The position numbers and the translations under genes were made by a program. A model generated the notes under the pieces. It worked only from the letters and a program-made list of their open reading frames with translations. It was not told the DNA's origin and searched no databases. Shown piece by piece: positions 25,778-34,473 of a DNA stretch of 64,000 nucleotides. Numbering within the stretch: position 1 is the first letter of the stretch; each line of letters begins with the position of its first letter. Source of the DNA: Reyranella sp. CPCC 100927 (lineage in GTDB: Bacteria > Pseudomonadota > Alphaproteobacteria > Reyranellales > Reyranellaceae); contig NZ_VOHA01000003.1 in assembly GCF_007859315.1 (NCBI RefSeq), forward strand, positions 62,001-126,000. The letters run 5' to 3'.

Positions 25778-25924
25778 AAGAGGATCTGGCGGCATCCGCA
25801 AGGCGTTCTGCACGCCTGACTGGCCCGGAGAGACTCTGATCGCTGGCAAAGCCGGCTGGGCGCGGTATTCTCACGCGCGGCGGTGTCATCGCGACGCTGT
25901 GCCGAATGGATCTGTGAGTCGACC

Positions 25925-26911
25925 GTGCGCGCAATTCTTCTGAAGTCTCCCGGTGGCCGGGCCGAGGATCTCGTCGTGGCTGACACGCCCGAGCCGACGG
26001 CCGGAGCGGGTGAGGTGGTGGTGGCCGTGGCGTTTGGCGGCTGCAACTTCGCCGACACGATGATGCACAAGGGCACCTACCCGCATCCGAAGGGCTATCC
26101 GATCGTGGCCGGGCTGGAGATCGCCGGCCGGGTCACGGCAGTAGGGCCGGACGTGTCCGGCGTCCGGATCGGTGATCGCGTGGCGGCGTTCTCCGAGGGG
26201 GCCGGCGGTTTCGCCGAACGCTGCGTCGTGTCGGCCGAGCGGCTGATCCGGCTGCCCGATGGGATCGGCCTGGATGTCGGTGCTGCGTTTCCGATCCAGG
26301 CGCTGACGGCCTGGCACATCCTCCATACCGTCAGCACCACGCCCGCCGGCCAGACGATGCTGGTCCATGCCGTGGGCGGCGGACTGGGCCTCTACGTAAC
26401 GCAACTCGCGGTGATGGCCGGCGCGCGTGTCATTGGCACTGTCGGCACGACAGGCAAGGAGCGGCGCGCGCTGGAATATGGCGCTTCACGGGTGATCAAC
26501 CGCGAGCAGGAGGACTTCGTCGCGGCGGTGATGGCGCAGACTGGCGGCCGCGGCGTCGACAAGATCGTCGATTCGACCGGCGCCAGCATTCTCGACCGCA
26601 GCTTTGCTGCCATCCGCACGCTGGGGCATATCGTCAGTGTCGGCGAGGCGGAAGGCAAGCCGTTCACCAATCTGTGGGAGCGGCTGGTGCCCAAGTCACT
26701 CACCTTCACGCGCTTTCATCTCGGCCACAGCGATTTTGCCTCGGCGCAGTGGCGTGCCGGCGTCGATGCGGTGGTTAACGCCATCGCAGCGGGCACGTTG
26801 AAGGTGCCGATCGAAGAAGTCTTTCCTTTCGAGCGCGTCGCCGATATGTACGCGCGCCTCGGCTCGCGCCAGGTGGCGGGCAAGCTGGTGCTGGCCGTGC
26901 AGGGCGCATGA
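25925..26911 (+). CDS. Zinc-independent quinone oxidoreductase (MDR/QOR family)
   Basis: About 328 residues from GTG 25925 (VRAILLKSPGG). The GroES-like N-terminal half contains GCNFADTMMHKGTYP and GLEIAGRVTAVGPDV; the Rossmann half contains LVHAVGGGLGLYVTQLA (about 145) for NADPH. The cysteine and histidine zinc ligands of alcohol dehydrogenases are absent, as in quinone reductases. Its stop overlaps the GntR gene start (ATGA), so the regulator probably controls it. Substrate unknown. Confidence 0.9.
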   Translation: MRAILLKSPGGRAEDLVVADTPEPTAGAGEVVVAVAFGGCNFADTMMHKGTYPHPKGYPIVAGLEIAGRVTAVGPDVSGVRIGDRVAAFSEGAGGFAERCVVSAERLIRLPDGIGLDVGAAFPIQALTAWHILHTVSTTPAGQTMLVHAVGGGLGLYVTQLAVMAGARVIGTVGTTGKERRALEYGASRVINREQEDFVAAVMAQTGGRGVDKIVDSTGASILDRSFAAIRTLGHIVSVGEAEGKPFTNLWERLVPKSLTFTRFHLGHSDFASAQWRAGVDAVVNAIAAGTLKVPIEEVFPFERVADMYARLGSRQVAGKLVLAVQGA

Positions 26912-27909
26912 TGGAGCGGCCGTCGTTGGCGACGAACAGACCGTACTACGAAGTGATCCGCGACCTTCTGGCCGCCAACATCGACGGCGGTCGCCTGCCG
27001 GTTGGGACCCGTCTGATCACCGCCGCGGTCGCCGACCGGCTGGGGGTCAGCCGGCCGCCGGTCAAGCGGGCGCTGGCGCGCCTGGAGCGGGAAGGGCGGC
27101 TGCGCTACTCCCGCAAGTCGGGTTATGTCGTCGGCGCCGCGCGCGATGGTGTCGAACCGGTGCGGCTCAACCTGCATGCGCTGGATCTCGACCTTTCCGG
27201 GCCGCTCTCACCGCCATCCCCGCAGGCGACCTGGGAGCGGATCTTCCAGACCGTGGAAAGCGACATCCTGAACTGCATGCCCTTCGGCACTTATCAGATC
27301 TCGGAGGCCGGCCTGGGCGACCATTTTTCGGTCAGCCGCACCGTCATCCGCGACGTGCTCTCGCGCATGCAGGACCGTGCGCTGATCAGCAAGGACCGCT
27401 CGTCGCACTGGATCGCCGGCCCCTTGAGCGCGCGCATGCTCGATGATGCGCACGCTGTCAGCCGCCTGCTGGAACCCAGCGCGCTCAGTGCCGCCATCCC
27501 GCACCTCGATGCCGCCCAGCTCTCCCAGATGCGTGAGCGCGTGCGCCAGGCGCTGGACAACCGCACGGCCGTCTCCCAGACGACGATCGACTTCCTCGAG
27601 ACCGATCTGCACACGGGCTGCCTGGAGCCGGTCCGCAACCGGCGGCTGGCTGACGCAGCGCGCCTCTCGCAGCTGTCGCTGGTCGTCAACCGGCTGTTCG
27701 GCACCTATATCGGTGTGCACGATGAGACCGAGATGCTGATGGAGCATCGGCTGGTGCTGGACCACGTGATCCTGGGTGACGGCGCCGGCACCGAGACCGC
27801 GCTGCGCTATCATCTGGATGCCGACCACCAGCGCGCCCGGGCGCGGCTGAAGGTGCTGTCGGTGTTCAGCGCGCCGGAGATCGCGCCCTACCTGATCCGT
27901 GTCCACTGA
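26908..27909 (+). CDS. GntR family regulator with two winged-helix domains and FCD-like domain
   Basis: 333 residues. The first winged helix is at about 13-75 (GTRLITAAVADRLGVSRPPVKRALARLEREG). A second, similar segment at about 109-165 (GTYQISEAGLGDHFSVSRTVIRDVLSRMQDRALIS) also looks like a GntR helix-turn-helix, giving a tandem arrangement. The C-terminal helical part (about 170-333) resembles an FCD ligand domain. Co-translated with the preceding oxidoreductase (ATGA) and the following binding-protein-like gene (TGATG). Ordinary FCD regulators have one HTH and about 230 residues, so this one is enlarged. Confidence 0.85.
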   Translation: MMERPSLATNRPYYEVIRDLLAANIDGGRLPVGTRLITAAVADRLGVSRPPVKRALARLEREGRLRYSRKSGYVVGAARDGVEPVRLNLHALDLDLSGPLSPPSPQATWERIFQTVESDILNCMPFGTYQISEAGLGDHFSVSRTVIRDVLSRMQDRALISKDRSSHWIAGPLSARMLDDAHAVSRLLEPSALSAAIPHLDAAQLSQMRERVRQALDNRTAVSQTTIDFLETDLHTGCLEPVRNRRLADAARLSQLSLVVNRLFGTYIGVHDETEMLMEHRLVLDHVILGDGAGTETALRYHLDADHQRARARLKVLSVFSAPEIAPYLIRVH

Positions 27910-29078
27910 TGCGGCAGCGTCGTCACAGGAAAGGCGAGCCCAGGCTCCGGGTCGTGGGGCGCAGCGAGATCCTGCCGCCACCGATCCAGGCGCAAGCCCG
28001 ACAGGATCTCGATGTCGATATCGACTTCGAGCTGATCGACGGCATCGAAGGCTTGCAGCGGGCCGTCACGCGTCCCGACAGCTTCGACGTCTATCACCAG
28101 TGGCACACGATCGATCTGATCTGGACGGCGCGCGCCGTTCAGGCAATCGACCTCGATCGCATCACGCACGGCGCCGAGATCAAGGCCATGGCCTCCGTCG
28201 GCAGTGGTCGCGCGCTGGCCACGGTCTTCGACAAGCTGTTTCTGCAGAAGGACGGCAAGCTCGGCCACACGCCGTCGAATCGTATTTCCATGCTGCCGTC
28301 CATCCATGGCGTTGATGCGTTCGGCTATCTGCGGTCCATCCGCGAACCACAGGACCAGCAATCCGAGAGTTGGGGCTGGCTGCTCGATAGCCGCTGGCAT
28401 GGTCGTTCCGCCATCACGGCGCACCCCGTGCTGGGCATCATCGAGGCCGCGCTGGCGGTCGAGGCCGCGGAAGGCGTGGTGTTCGAGGATATCGGCAACC
28501 TGTCGATCGAGGAGATCGACCACGTCGCTGACCTGCTGATCCGCAAGAAGAAGATCGGCCATTTCAGGGGCACCTGGATCAACTACGAGGATGCCGCCCG
28601 GCTGATGCAGCGCGGCGGCGTGGTCGTGCAGAGCATGCTGTGGCCGGCATTGACCCGGTTGAAGGGGCAGGGCTTGCCCGTCTGCATCGCCACACCGCGT
28701 GAAGGCAGCCGCGGCTGGCACGCCGATCTCTGCATTTCCGCCGCAGCCGACGGCGATGTCCTGGAAGCGGCTTACGCCTACCTCAACTGGTGGCACGGCG
28801 GCTGGCCGAGCGCCTGCCTCGCGCGCCAAGGCTACTACGCGACCTTCCCGGACCGCGTACGCCGCCATCTTGCGCCGGAGGAATGGGCGTACTGGTACGA
28901 GGGGCGGCCCGCCGAGAAGCCGCTGTGCGACCCCTTCGGACAGGTCTGCATCGCGCCAGGCGAGACGCGCGAGGGCGGCGCTCACATGGAACGGATGTCC
29001 ACCGTGCGCGTGTGGAACACCTTCATGGACGAGCACACCTACCTGGTGCGCCGCTGGAAGGAGTTCCTCGACGCGTGA
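27909..29078 (+). CDS. ABC-type solute-binding-like protein without signal peptide
   Basis: 389 residues resembling extracellular solute-binding proteins of the spermidine/putrescine (PotD) type: an early strand RLRVVGRSEIL, the FDVYHQWHTIDLIW segment, a central YLNWWHGGWPSACLARQGYYATF block, and an aromatic-rich C-terminus. Unusually the N-terminus (MRQRRHRKGEPRLRV) is charged and has no hydrophobic core or lipobox, and the start is fixed by the TGATG overlap with the GntR gene. No ABC permease or ATPase is adjacent. It may therefore be cytoplasmic, perhaps acting with the regulator, unless exported another way or annotated from a wrong start. Confidence 0.75.
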   Translation: MRQRRHRKGEPRLRVVGRSEILPPPIQAQARQDLDVDIDFELIDGIEGLQRAVTRPDSFDVYHQWHTIDLIWTARAVQAIDLDRITHGAEIKAMASVGSGRALATVFDKLFLQKDGKLGHTPSNRISMLPSIHGVDAFGYLRSIREPQDQQSESWGWLLDSRWHGRSAITAHPVLGIIEAALAVEAAEGVVFEDIGNLSIEEIDHVADLLIRKKKIGHFRGTWINYEDAARLMQRGGVVVQSMLWPALTRLKGQGLPVCIATPREGSRGWHADLCISAAADGDVLEAAYAYLNWWHGGWPSACLARQGYYATFPDRVRRHLAPEEWAYWYEGRPAEKPLCDPFGQVCIAPGETREGGAHMERMSTVRVWNTFMDEHTYLVRRWKEFLDA

Positions 29079-29083
29079 CTGTC

Positions 29084-29192
29084 TTTTTCGGACCGCGGGC
29101 GTCCACGCCCGCATCGGCGCGCAAGCGCCGACTGTTCGCTCTACGCTTTCGCTTCGAGCGAATGCGGGCGTGGACGCCCGCGGTCCGAAAAA
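29084..29192. repeat. Perfect 31 bp inverted repeat, large stem-loop
   Basis: Arms 29084-29114 and 29162-29192 are exact reverse complements. They run from a TTTTT edge through CGGACCGCGGGCGTCCACG to GCAT, separated by 47 nt that contain a smaller GGCGCGCAAGCGCC hairpin. Each arm itself holds a GCGGGCGTCCACGCCCGC palindrome. It fills the gap between the convergent binding-like and hyuB genes and has T runs on both exits, so it can act as a bidirectional terminator. The palindromic core resembles dispersed intergenic repeats of alphaproteobacteria. Confidence 0.9.
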
Positions 29193-29195
29193 ATA

Positions 29196-30992
29196 TCAAA
29201 CCCGACGCGCGCGTTCCGCCGTCGTGGCGGCCGTGTCCAGCACCTTGCCGTTCAGCACCACGCCATACTCGGCCTTAGCCTGCTCGGACGAGATGTAGCC
29301 TTCCAGCACGTCGAACAGCACCGCCTCGGGATCGCGCTTCAGCGGATCGCCGTAACCGCCGCCGCAGGGGCCGAAGGAGATCAGGTGATCGCCGGCCTTG
29401 ACCTTGTGGTAGGGCACTTTGGAAACCAGCGGCGTCTGTTTGCCCGCCTTGTCGATCAGGGTGAGCGATGCCGTCTGGCCGTCGGTGCCGCCGTCGAAGC
29501 CCCAGGGGCGAAAGCGGTGGCCGTCGCCCTCGATCGAGAAACCGCCGTCGGCCAGGCAGGTGAACTGGCGCACGGTCCCGATGCCGCCGCGCCATTGGCC
29601 CGCCGACGCCGTGTTGTCGCGCAGCTCGTAGCGGTCGACACGGATCGGCAGGTGCGATTCGATATCCTCGATCGGATTGTTGCGGGTGTTGGCGTAGAGC
29701 GTGTCGACCGCGTCCATGCCGTCGAGGCCATGGCGGCCGCCGTAGCTGCCCTCGAGGATTTCCATGTGCACCCAGTGCTTGCCTTCATTCAGGCCGGAAA
29801 AGGCGATCACGCGCAGATTGCCGATGCCGGCCGAGACCTGCGTCGGCACGGCCTGCGCCAGCGCCTTCATCACCGTGTCGGCTAGCGCATTGCCCGGGCA
29901 GAAGCGGGCGATCACGGGTGCCGGGAAGATGGGATTCGCCAGGCATCCCTTGGGTGCGATGATCTCGATCGGCCGCGTCAGGCCCGAATTCTGTGGGATG
30001 TTGCCGTAGGTGACGCTGTCCAGCAGGATCGAACGGATGGTGAGCCACACCGCGCAATCGACCGTGCCTTCGAGCGGCATGTTGATGGGCTTGTCGGGGA
30101 GTTGCGGCGCGGTGCCGGTCAGGTCGACCACCAGGCTGTCGCCGCGCACCCGGATCGTGGCCGTGATCGGCAGCTCGCGCCGGGCCGGGTCGGGATCGTC
30201 GAGGTAGCCGTCGAAGTAGGTTGTGGCGGTGTAGTCGCCGTCGGGCAAGGCGCGGATCGCATCGCGCATCAGCCGCTCGGAGTAATCCATCAGGTCTTCA
30301 TAGGCCGCGTTGACGGTGGCCAGTCCGTATTGCTGCACCAGCGCCAGGTAGCGGCCGGCGCCGATCTCCGCCGCCTTGATCTGGGCCTCCATGTCACCGA
30401 CCACCAGGTCGGAAGCGCGGATATTGTCGCGCAGCATGTGCCAGACCGCATCGTTGCGGCGGCCTTCGGATACCACCTTGATCGCCTTGAACTGCAGGCC
30501 TTCGGCATAGGTGTCGACGGCATCGACGATGCCGCAGCTGCCGGGTGACAAGGCGCCGATATCGAGGTGATGCGCGGTCGTGACCGAGAAGCCGATGAGG
30601 GCGCCGTCAAGAAACACCGGCACGCAGAATCCGACATCGGGTCCGTGGCTGGCGCCGTTGTAAGGGTCGTTGTGCATGATGACGTCGCCCGGCTTCAGCG
30701 TCTCGCCGCGCGCCGCCATGATCCTGAGGATGCCGCGGATGTAGCCGGGGATCGGCCCCGACTGCAGCGGCGTCGACATCTTGCATTCGCAGAGCTGCCG
30801 GCCCTCGGCGTCGGTCAGCGCGGCGCCGAAATCCTCCGACTCGCGAATGATCGAGGAGTAGCTCATGCGCATGAGCTTGTGGCCCATCTCGATCGCGATG
30901 TTCTCCAGGGCGCCGTGGATGACGGCAGCCGTTACCGGATCGATCCGCGTCTTGGCATCCGTCTTCGGACGAAGGGCAGTGTGGACGTTCAT
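29196..30992 (-). CDS. Hydantoinase B / oxoprolinase family protein (HyuB-like)
   Basis: 598 residues, typical length for HyuB. Landmarks are MRMSYSSIIRESEDFGAALTD (about 41-61), the PGDVIMHNDPYNGASHGPDVG block (about 101) and SPGSCGIVDAVDTYAEGLQ. The subunit works with HyuA in ATP-dependent opening of a hydantoin or 5-oxoproline ring, or in carboxylation in the acetone/acetophenone carboxylase relatives. The start overlaps the hyuA stop (ATGA), so the pair is co-translated. The 3' end abuts the large stem-loop at 29084-29192. Confidence 0.92.
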   Translation of the reverse strand: MNVHTALRPKTDAKTRIDPVTAAVIHGALENIAIEMGHKLMRMSYSSIIRESEDFGAALTDAEGRQLCECKMSTPLQSGPIPGYIRGILRIMAARGETLKPGDVIMHNDPYNGASHGPDVGFCVPVFLDGALIGFSVTTAHHLDIGALSPGSCGIVDAVDTYAEGLQFKAIKVVSEGRRNDAVWHMLRDNIRASDLVVGDMEAQIKAAEIGAGRYLALVQQYGLATVNAAYEDLMDYSERLMRDAIRALPDGDYTATTYFDGYLDDPDPARRELPITATIRVRGDSLVVDLTGTAPQLPDKPINMPLEGTVDCAVWLTIRSILLDSVTYGNIPQNSGLTRPIEIIAPKGCLANPIFPAPVIARFCPGNALADTVMKALAQAVPTQVSAGIGNLRVIAFSGLNEGKHWVHMEILEGSYGGRHGLDGMDAVDTLYANTRNNPIEDIESHLPIRVDRYELRDNTASAGQWRGGIGTVRQFTCLADGGFSIEGDGHRFRPWGFDGGTDGQTASLTLIDKAGKQTPLVSKVPYHKVKAGDHLISFGPCGGGYGDPLKRDPEAVLFDVLEGYISSEQAKAEYGVVLNGKVLDTAATTAERARRV

Positions 30993-33067
30993 GCCGGCTC
31001 TCCCAGCGTGATGATGATGTTGCCTGTGTCATCGACGATCGCCGCCGTGCGGGGCGGCACGACCGTCGTGCTGTCCTTCTGCAGGATGATCGCCGGTCCG
31101 TCGAAGCGCTGCTGCACCGGGAGTTTCGCACGCTGGTAGACCGGCGTCTCGAAGCTCTTCAGCACACCATCGACGCGGAAGACGCAGGGGCTGGTGCGCA
31201 GGTGGGCCGCCTCCAGCGAGCCGCCGGATGGAGTTGGTGGCCGCGCCAGCTTGGGCATGACGCCGGCGCCGCTGACGCGGATGTTCACGATCTCGATCGG
31301 GCTCGCTTCGAAGGCGTGGCCGTATTCGGCCGCATGAGCCTTGTGGAAGGCAGCCCAGATCCGTGCCAGGCCTGCCGCATCGATCGTGCCGTCGGGCAGC
31401 GGGATCTTGAGCTCATAGCCCTGGCCGACATAGCGCAGGTCGCCGACGCGCCGGTAGGTCACGTCCTGCGCCGGGATCTTGTCAGCCTCGAACTGCGCGG
31501 CGAGCTCGGCCTGCATATCGCGGCAGTCGCGGTTGAGCCGGTCGAGATCGACCGCATCGGAGACCTGGAACTGCGTGCGGATGGTGTCGTACTTGAGATC
31601 GGTCGTGAGCAGCCCCACGGCCGACGTGATGCCGGGATGGGGTGGCACGATGACCTCGGGGATGCCCAACATCGCCGCCACCTCGGCGCCGTGCAGGGGA
31701 CCGGCGCCACCGAACGCCACCAGTGCGAAGCCGCGCGGGTCGATGCCTTTCTGGACGGTGCGCGAGCGGATGGCGTTGGCCATATTGGCATTGAGGATGG
31801 TCAGCACACCTTCGGCGGCGTCATTGAGCGGCAGGCCCAGCTCGGTTGCCAGCGTGCCGATGACACGGCGGGCGGCATCGACATCGAGCGCCATGCTGCC
31901 ACCCAGGAAATCGTCAGGATCGAGGCGTCCGAGGACCAGGTTGGCGTCCGTCACGGTGGGGCGGTCGCCGCCACGGCCGTAGGCCGCCGGTCCCGGCACT
32001 GCGCCGGCGCTTTGCGGGCCGACGCGGAAGGCGCCGCCGCGATCGACATAGGCGATCGAGCCGCCGCCGGCGCCGATGGTATGGATGTCCAGCATCGGCA
32101 TCAGCAGTGGGAAGCCCGCGATCGACGTCGAGCGCGAGTCGGTCTCGGCGAAGGTGCCGTCGATGACGATGCCGATGTCGGCGCTGGTACCGCCGATGTC
32201 GAACGTGATCAGCCGGCGGCGGCCGGCAAGCTCGCCGACCCATGCGCCGCCGAGGACGCCGGCGACCAGGCCCGACAGCAGCGTCAGCGCCGGCTTCTCC
32301 GTCACCATGGTGGGCGTGGCGACGCCGCCGTTGGACGCCATGATGCGCAGGTCGCCTGAGATGCCGCTGTCGTGCAGGGCGCCGTCGAGGTGGTCGATGT
32401 AGCGTCCGACCTTGGGTCCGATGAAGGCCGCCAGCGACGCTGTGGTGAACCGCTCGAACTCGCGGAACTGTGGCGACAGGAATGACGATGTGGTGACGAA
32501 GGCGTCGGGCATCACTTCCGTGACGATCGCCTTGGCGCGCAGCTCGTGCGACGGATTGAGGTAGGAGAACAGGAAGCAGATGGCGACGGCCTCGACACCT
32601 TCGGCCTTCAGTTCCTGCGCGGCGCGGCGCACGGCGTCTTCGTCCAGCGGTTCCAGTTCGTGCCCCGTCGGTGGCGCCAGGCGTCCACCGACGGTCTTGC
32701 GGTAGCGTCGCTGGACCAGGGGGCGCGACTGCCAGGGCAGCTCCTGCATGATCGAGTAGTGCTCGACGCGCTGGTGGCGGCCGATATGCACAATGTCGCG
32801 GAAGCCGTGATTGGTGATGATGCCGGCCTTGGCGCCTTTGTTCTCGAGAACGGCATTGGTGGCCGTCGTGGTGCCGTGAAAGACGTAGCGGATGCCACCG
32901 GGATCGATGCTGTTCTGCTGGCACAGTTCGCGGATGCCGGTCAGCACGCCTTCGGAAGGATCATGCGGCGTGGTCGACACCTTGTGGATCGCCAGCGTGC
33001 CGGTCTTCAGATCACAGAACACCAGGTCCGTGAAAGTGCCGCCGACGTCCACGCCGATCGTTTGCAT
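30989..33067 (-). CDS. Hydantoinase A / oxoprolinase family protein (HyuA-like)
   Basis: 692 residues. The N-terminal ASKHA-type phosphate loop (IGVDVGGTFTDLVFCD) binds ATP; further marks are FHGTTTATNAVLENKGAKAGIITNHGF, a FDIGGTSADIGIV phosphate 2 motif (about 290) and ALVAFGGAGPLHGAEVA (about 430). ATG 33067 has AGGAGA 6-7 nt upstream; a TTG at 33070 also exists. Forms a complex with HyuB. Without hydantoin racemase or carbamoylase genes nearby, the precise ring or ketone substrate is open. Confidence 0.93.
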   Translation of the reverse strand: MQTIGVDVGGTFTDLVFCDLKTGTLAIHKVSTTPHDPSEGVLTGIRELCQQNSIDPGGIRYVFHGTTTATNAVLENKGAKAGIITNHGFRDIVHIGRHQRVEHYSIMQELPWQSRPLVQRRYRKTVGGRLAPPTGHELEPLDEDAVRRAAQELKAEGVEAVAICFLFSYLNPSHELRAKAIVTEVMPDAFVTTSSFLSPQFREFERFTTASLAAFIGPKVGRYIDHLDGALHDSGISGDLRIMASNGGVATPTMVTEKPALTLLSGLVAGVLGGAWVGELAGRRRLITFDIGGTSADIGIVIDGTFAETDSRSTSIAGFPLLMPMLDIHTIGAGGGSIAYVDRGGAFRVGPQSAGAVPGPAAYGRGGDRPTVTDANLVLGRLDPDDFLGGSMALDVDAARRVIGTLATELGLPLNDAAEGVLTILNANMANAIRSRTVQKGIDPRGFALVAFGGAGPLHGAEVAAMLGIPEVIVPPHPGITSAVGLLTTDLKYDTIRTQFQVSDAVDLDRLNRDCRDMQAELAAQFEADKIPAQDVTYRRVGDLRYVGQGYELKIPLPDGTIDAAGLARIWAAFHKAHAAEYGHAFEASPIEIVNIRVSGAGVMPKLARPPTPSGGSLEAAHLRTSPCVFRVDGVLKSFETPVYQRAKLPVQQRFDGPAIILQKDSTTVVPPRTAAIVDDTGNIIITLGEPA

Positions 33068-33154
33068 CAATGTCTCCTGTCTCGCTCCTCACAACCGTAA
33101 CATGGATTCATAATTCACAAATAGATAGACATCGGTCACGCTGCCGATACGGCG

Positions 33155-33170
33155 GATCCGGTACCGGATC
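33155..33170. promoter_or_regulatory. 16 bp perfect palindrome between hyuA and the sugar ABC operon
   Basis: GATCCGGTACCGGATC is fully palindromic and lies in the 296 bp divergent intergenic region, about 88 bp upstream of hyuA and 194 bp upstream of the binding-protein gene. A dimeric regulator site is plausible; no matching regulator is known here. Confidence 0.35.
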
Positions 33171-33298
33171 GCGCTCTGGATGAGGTGCTTGCCCACTCAC
33201 TCGCATGCTGCGTGTGGCTGCACCTGCACAGTTTATCGGCGCACGGTGCCGACAATCCAGGCAACGCAAACCGGACAGCCAGGGCGGATGATTCTCGA

Positions 33299-33327
33299 TT
33301 GTAAGAAATGAACTATGTATACATGAT
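33299..33327 (+). promoter_or_regulatory. Promoter of the sugar ABC operon with ATGTATACAT operator-like palindrome
   Basis: TTGTAA (33299-33304) and CATGAT (33322-33327) are separated by 17 bp. The 10 bp palindrome ATGTATACAT (33315-33324) overlaps the -10. It shares the GTATAC core with the palindrome at 12049-12056 and fits the operator type of GntR/FCD regulators. The gene start is 37 bp downstream. Confidence 0.45.
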
Positions 33328-33363
33328 GTGGACACGCGGGATGGCGCATTGCAGGGGGGAACA

Positions 33364-34473
33364 ATGATGATCTGGTCTGTCCTGAAACGAAGCGTTCTGG
33401 GGGCTGCGATCTGCACCGGGATCGCCGGCACGGCCGTTGCCGATGACCTTGTGAAGAAGGCCGAGGCGGAACTCGCCCAGTATCGCACCATTCCCAAGTT
33501 CGAGGCGCCGGGCGCACCCTTCGATGCCAAGGCTTGCATGGCCGGCAAGAAGATCCTGAGCGTGCCGGCATCGAGCGCGATTCCGTTCCTGTCGACCATC
33601 AACAAGGCGATGGCGCGCCTTGCCAAGGACATCGGCTTCCACTTCCAGGTCTGGGAGAACCAGGGGCAGGTGTCCCAGTGGGTGCAGGGATTGAACTATG
33701 GCGCATCGAACAAGTTCGACCTGATCGAGATGCTGGCCGGCGCCGATCCGCGCGCCGTCGAGCCGCAGATCAAGGCCGCCAGGGCCGCCGGTTCCAAGGT
33801 CGTCGCATCGCACCTCACCGGGTTTGAGCAGGCGGTGCCCGGCGGTGCCGATGGCGTCGTGCCGATCAACTACAAGCGGGCCGGCGAATTGCTGGCGTGG
33901 TGGGCCTTGGGCCGCACCAACGGCAAGACCAATGCGTTGGTCCTCATTGTCAGCGGCGCGCTGTCGACCGATTCGATGATGGACGGCCTCAAGGAGGTCT
34001 TCGCCAAGAACTGTACCGGCTGCAAGTACACGGTGATCGATGCGCCGGTGTCGGAGTGGGCGACGAAGATACAGCCGGCGGTTCAATCCGCCTTGCTGGC
34101 GGATCCCTCGATCAACGCCATCGTGCCGATCTATGATTCCATGGCGCAGTTCGTCCTGCCGGCGCTGACGATCACGGGCAAGGCTGGCCGCATTCCCATC
34201 GGCACGTTCAATGGCACGCCATTCGTCATCGGCCTGGTGCAAAGCGGCCAGGTCGAATTGGATATCGGTGAGAACCTCGATTGGATCGCGCACGGCGTGC
34301 TTGATTCACACATGCGCCGCCTGTGCGGACTGGGCGAGATCAAGGATCCCAAGATCCCGTTCCTCGTCTTCGACAAGTCGAATGCCGCAACCGCCGGCAC
34401 CCCGCCGGTCGATTCCAAAGGCTACGGCGACGAATACGTCGCAGGTTTCCGCAAGCTGTGGAAGCTTCAGTGA
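33364..34473 (+). CDS. Sugar ABC transporter periplasmic binding protein (ribose-type, PBP1 fold)
   Basis: About 369 residues. ATG 33364 (or 33367) follows GGGGGGAACA. There is a signal peptide with cleavage near AVADD. Mature features include the helix KILSVPASSAIPFLSTINKAM, LIEMLAGADPRAVEPQIKAA and NALVLIVSGALSTDSMMDGLKE, consistent with Peripla_BP_4. It starts a three-gene operon with overlapping starts. No kinase or dehydrogenase is attached, so the sugar or polyol cannot be predicted. Confidence 0.88.
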   Translation: MMIWSVLKRSVLGAAICTGIAGTAVADDLVKKAEAELAQYRTIPKFEAPGAPFDAKACMAGKKILSVPASSAIPFLSTINKAMARLAKDIGFHFQVWENQGQVSQWVQGLNYGASNKFDLIEMLAGADPRAVEPQIKAARAAGSKVVASHLTGFEQAVPGGADGVVPINYKRAGELLAWWALGRTNGKTNALVLIVSGALSTDSMMDGLKEVFAKNCTGCKYTVIDAPVSEWATKIQPAVQSALLADPSINAIVPIYDSMAQFVLPALTITGKAGRIPIGTFNGTPFVIGLVQSGQVELDIGENLDWIAHGVLDSHMRRLCGLGEIKDPKIPFLVFDKSNAATAGTPPVDSKGYGDEYVAGFRKLWKLQ

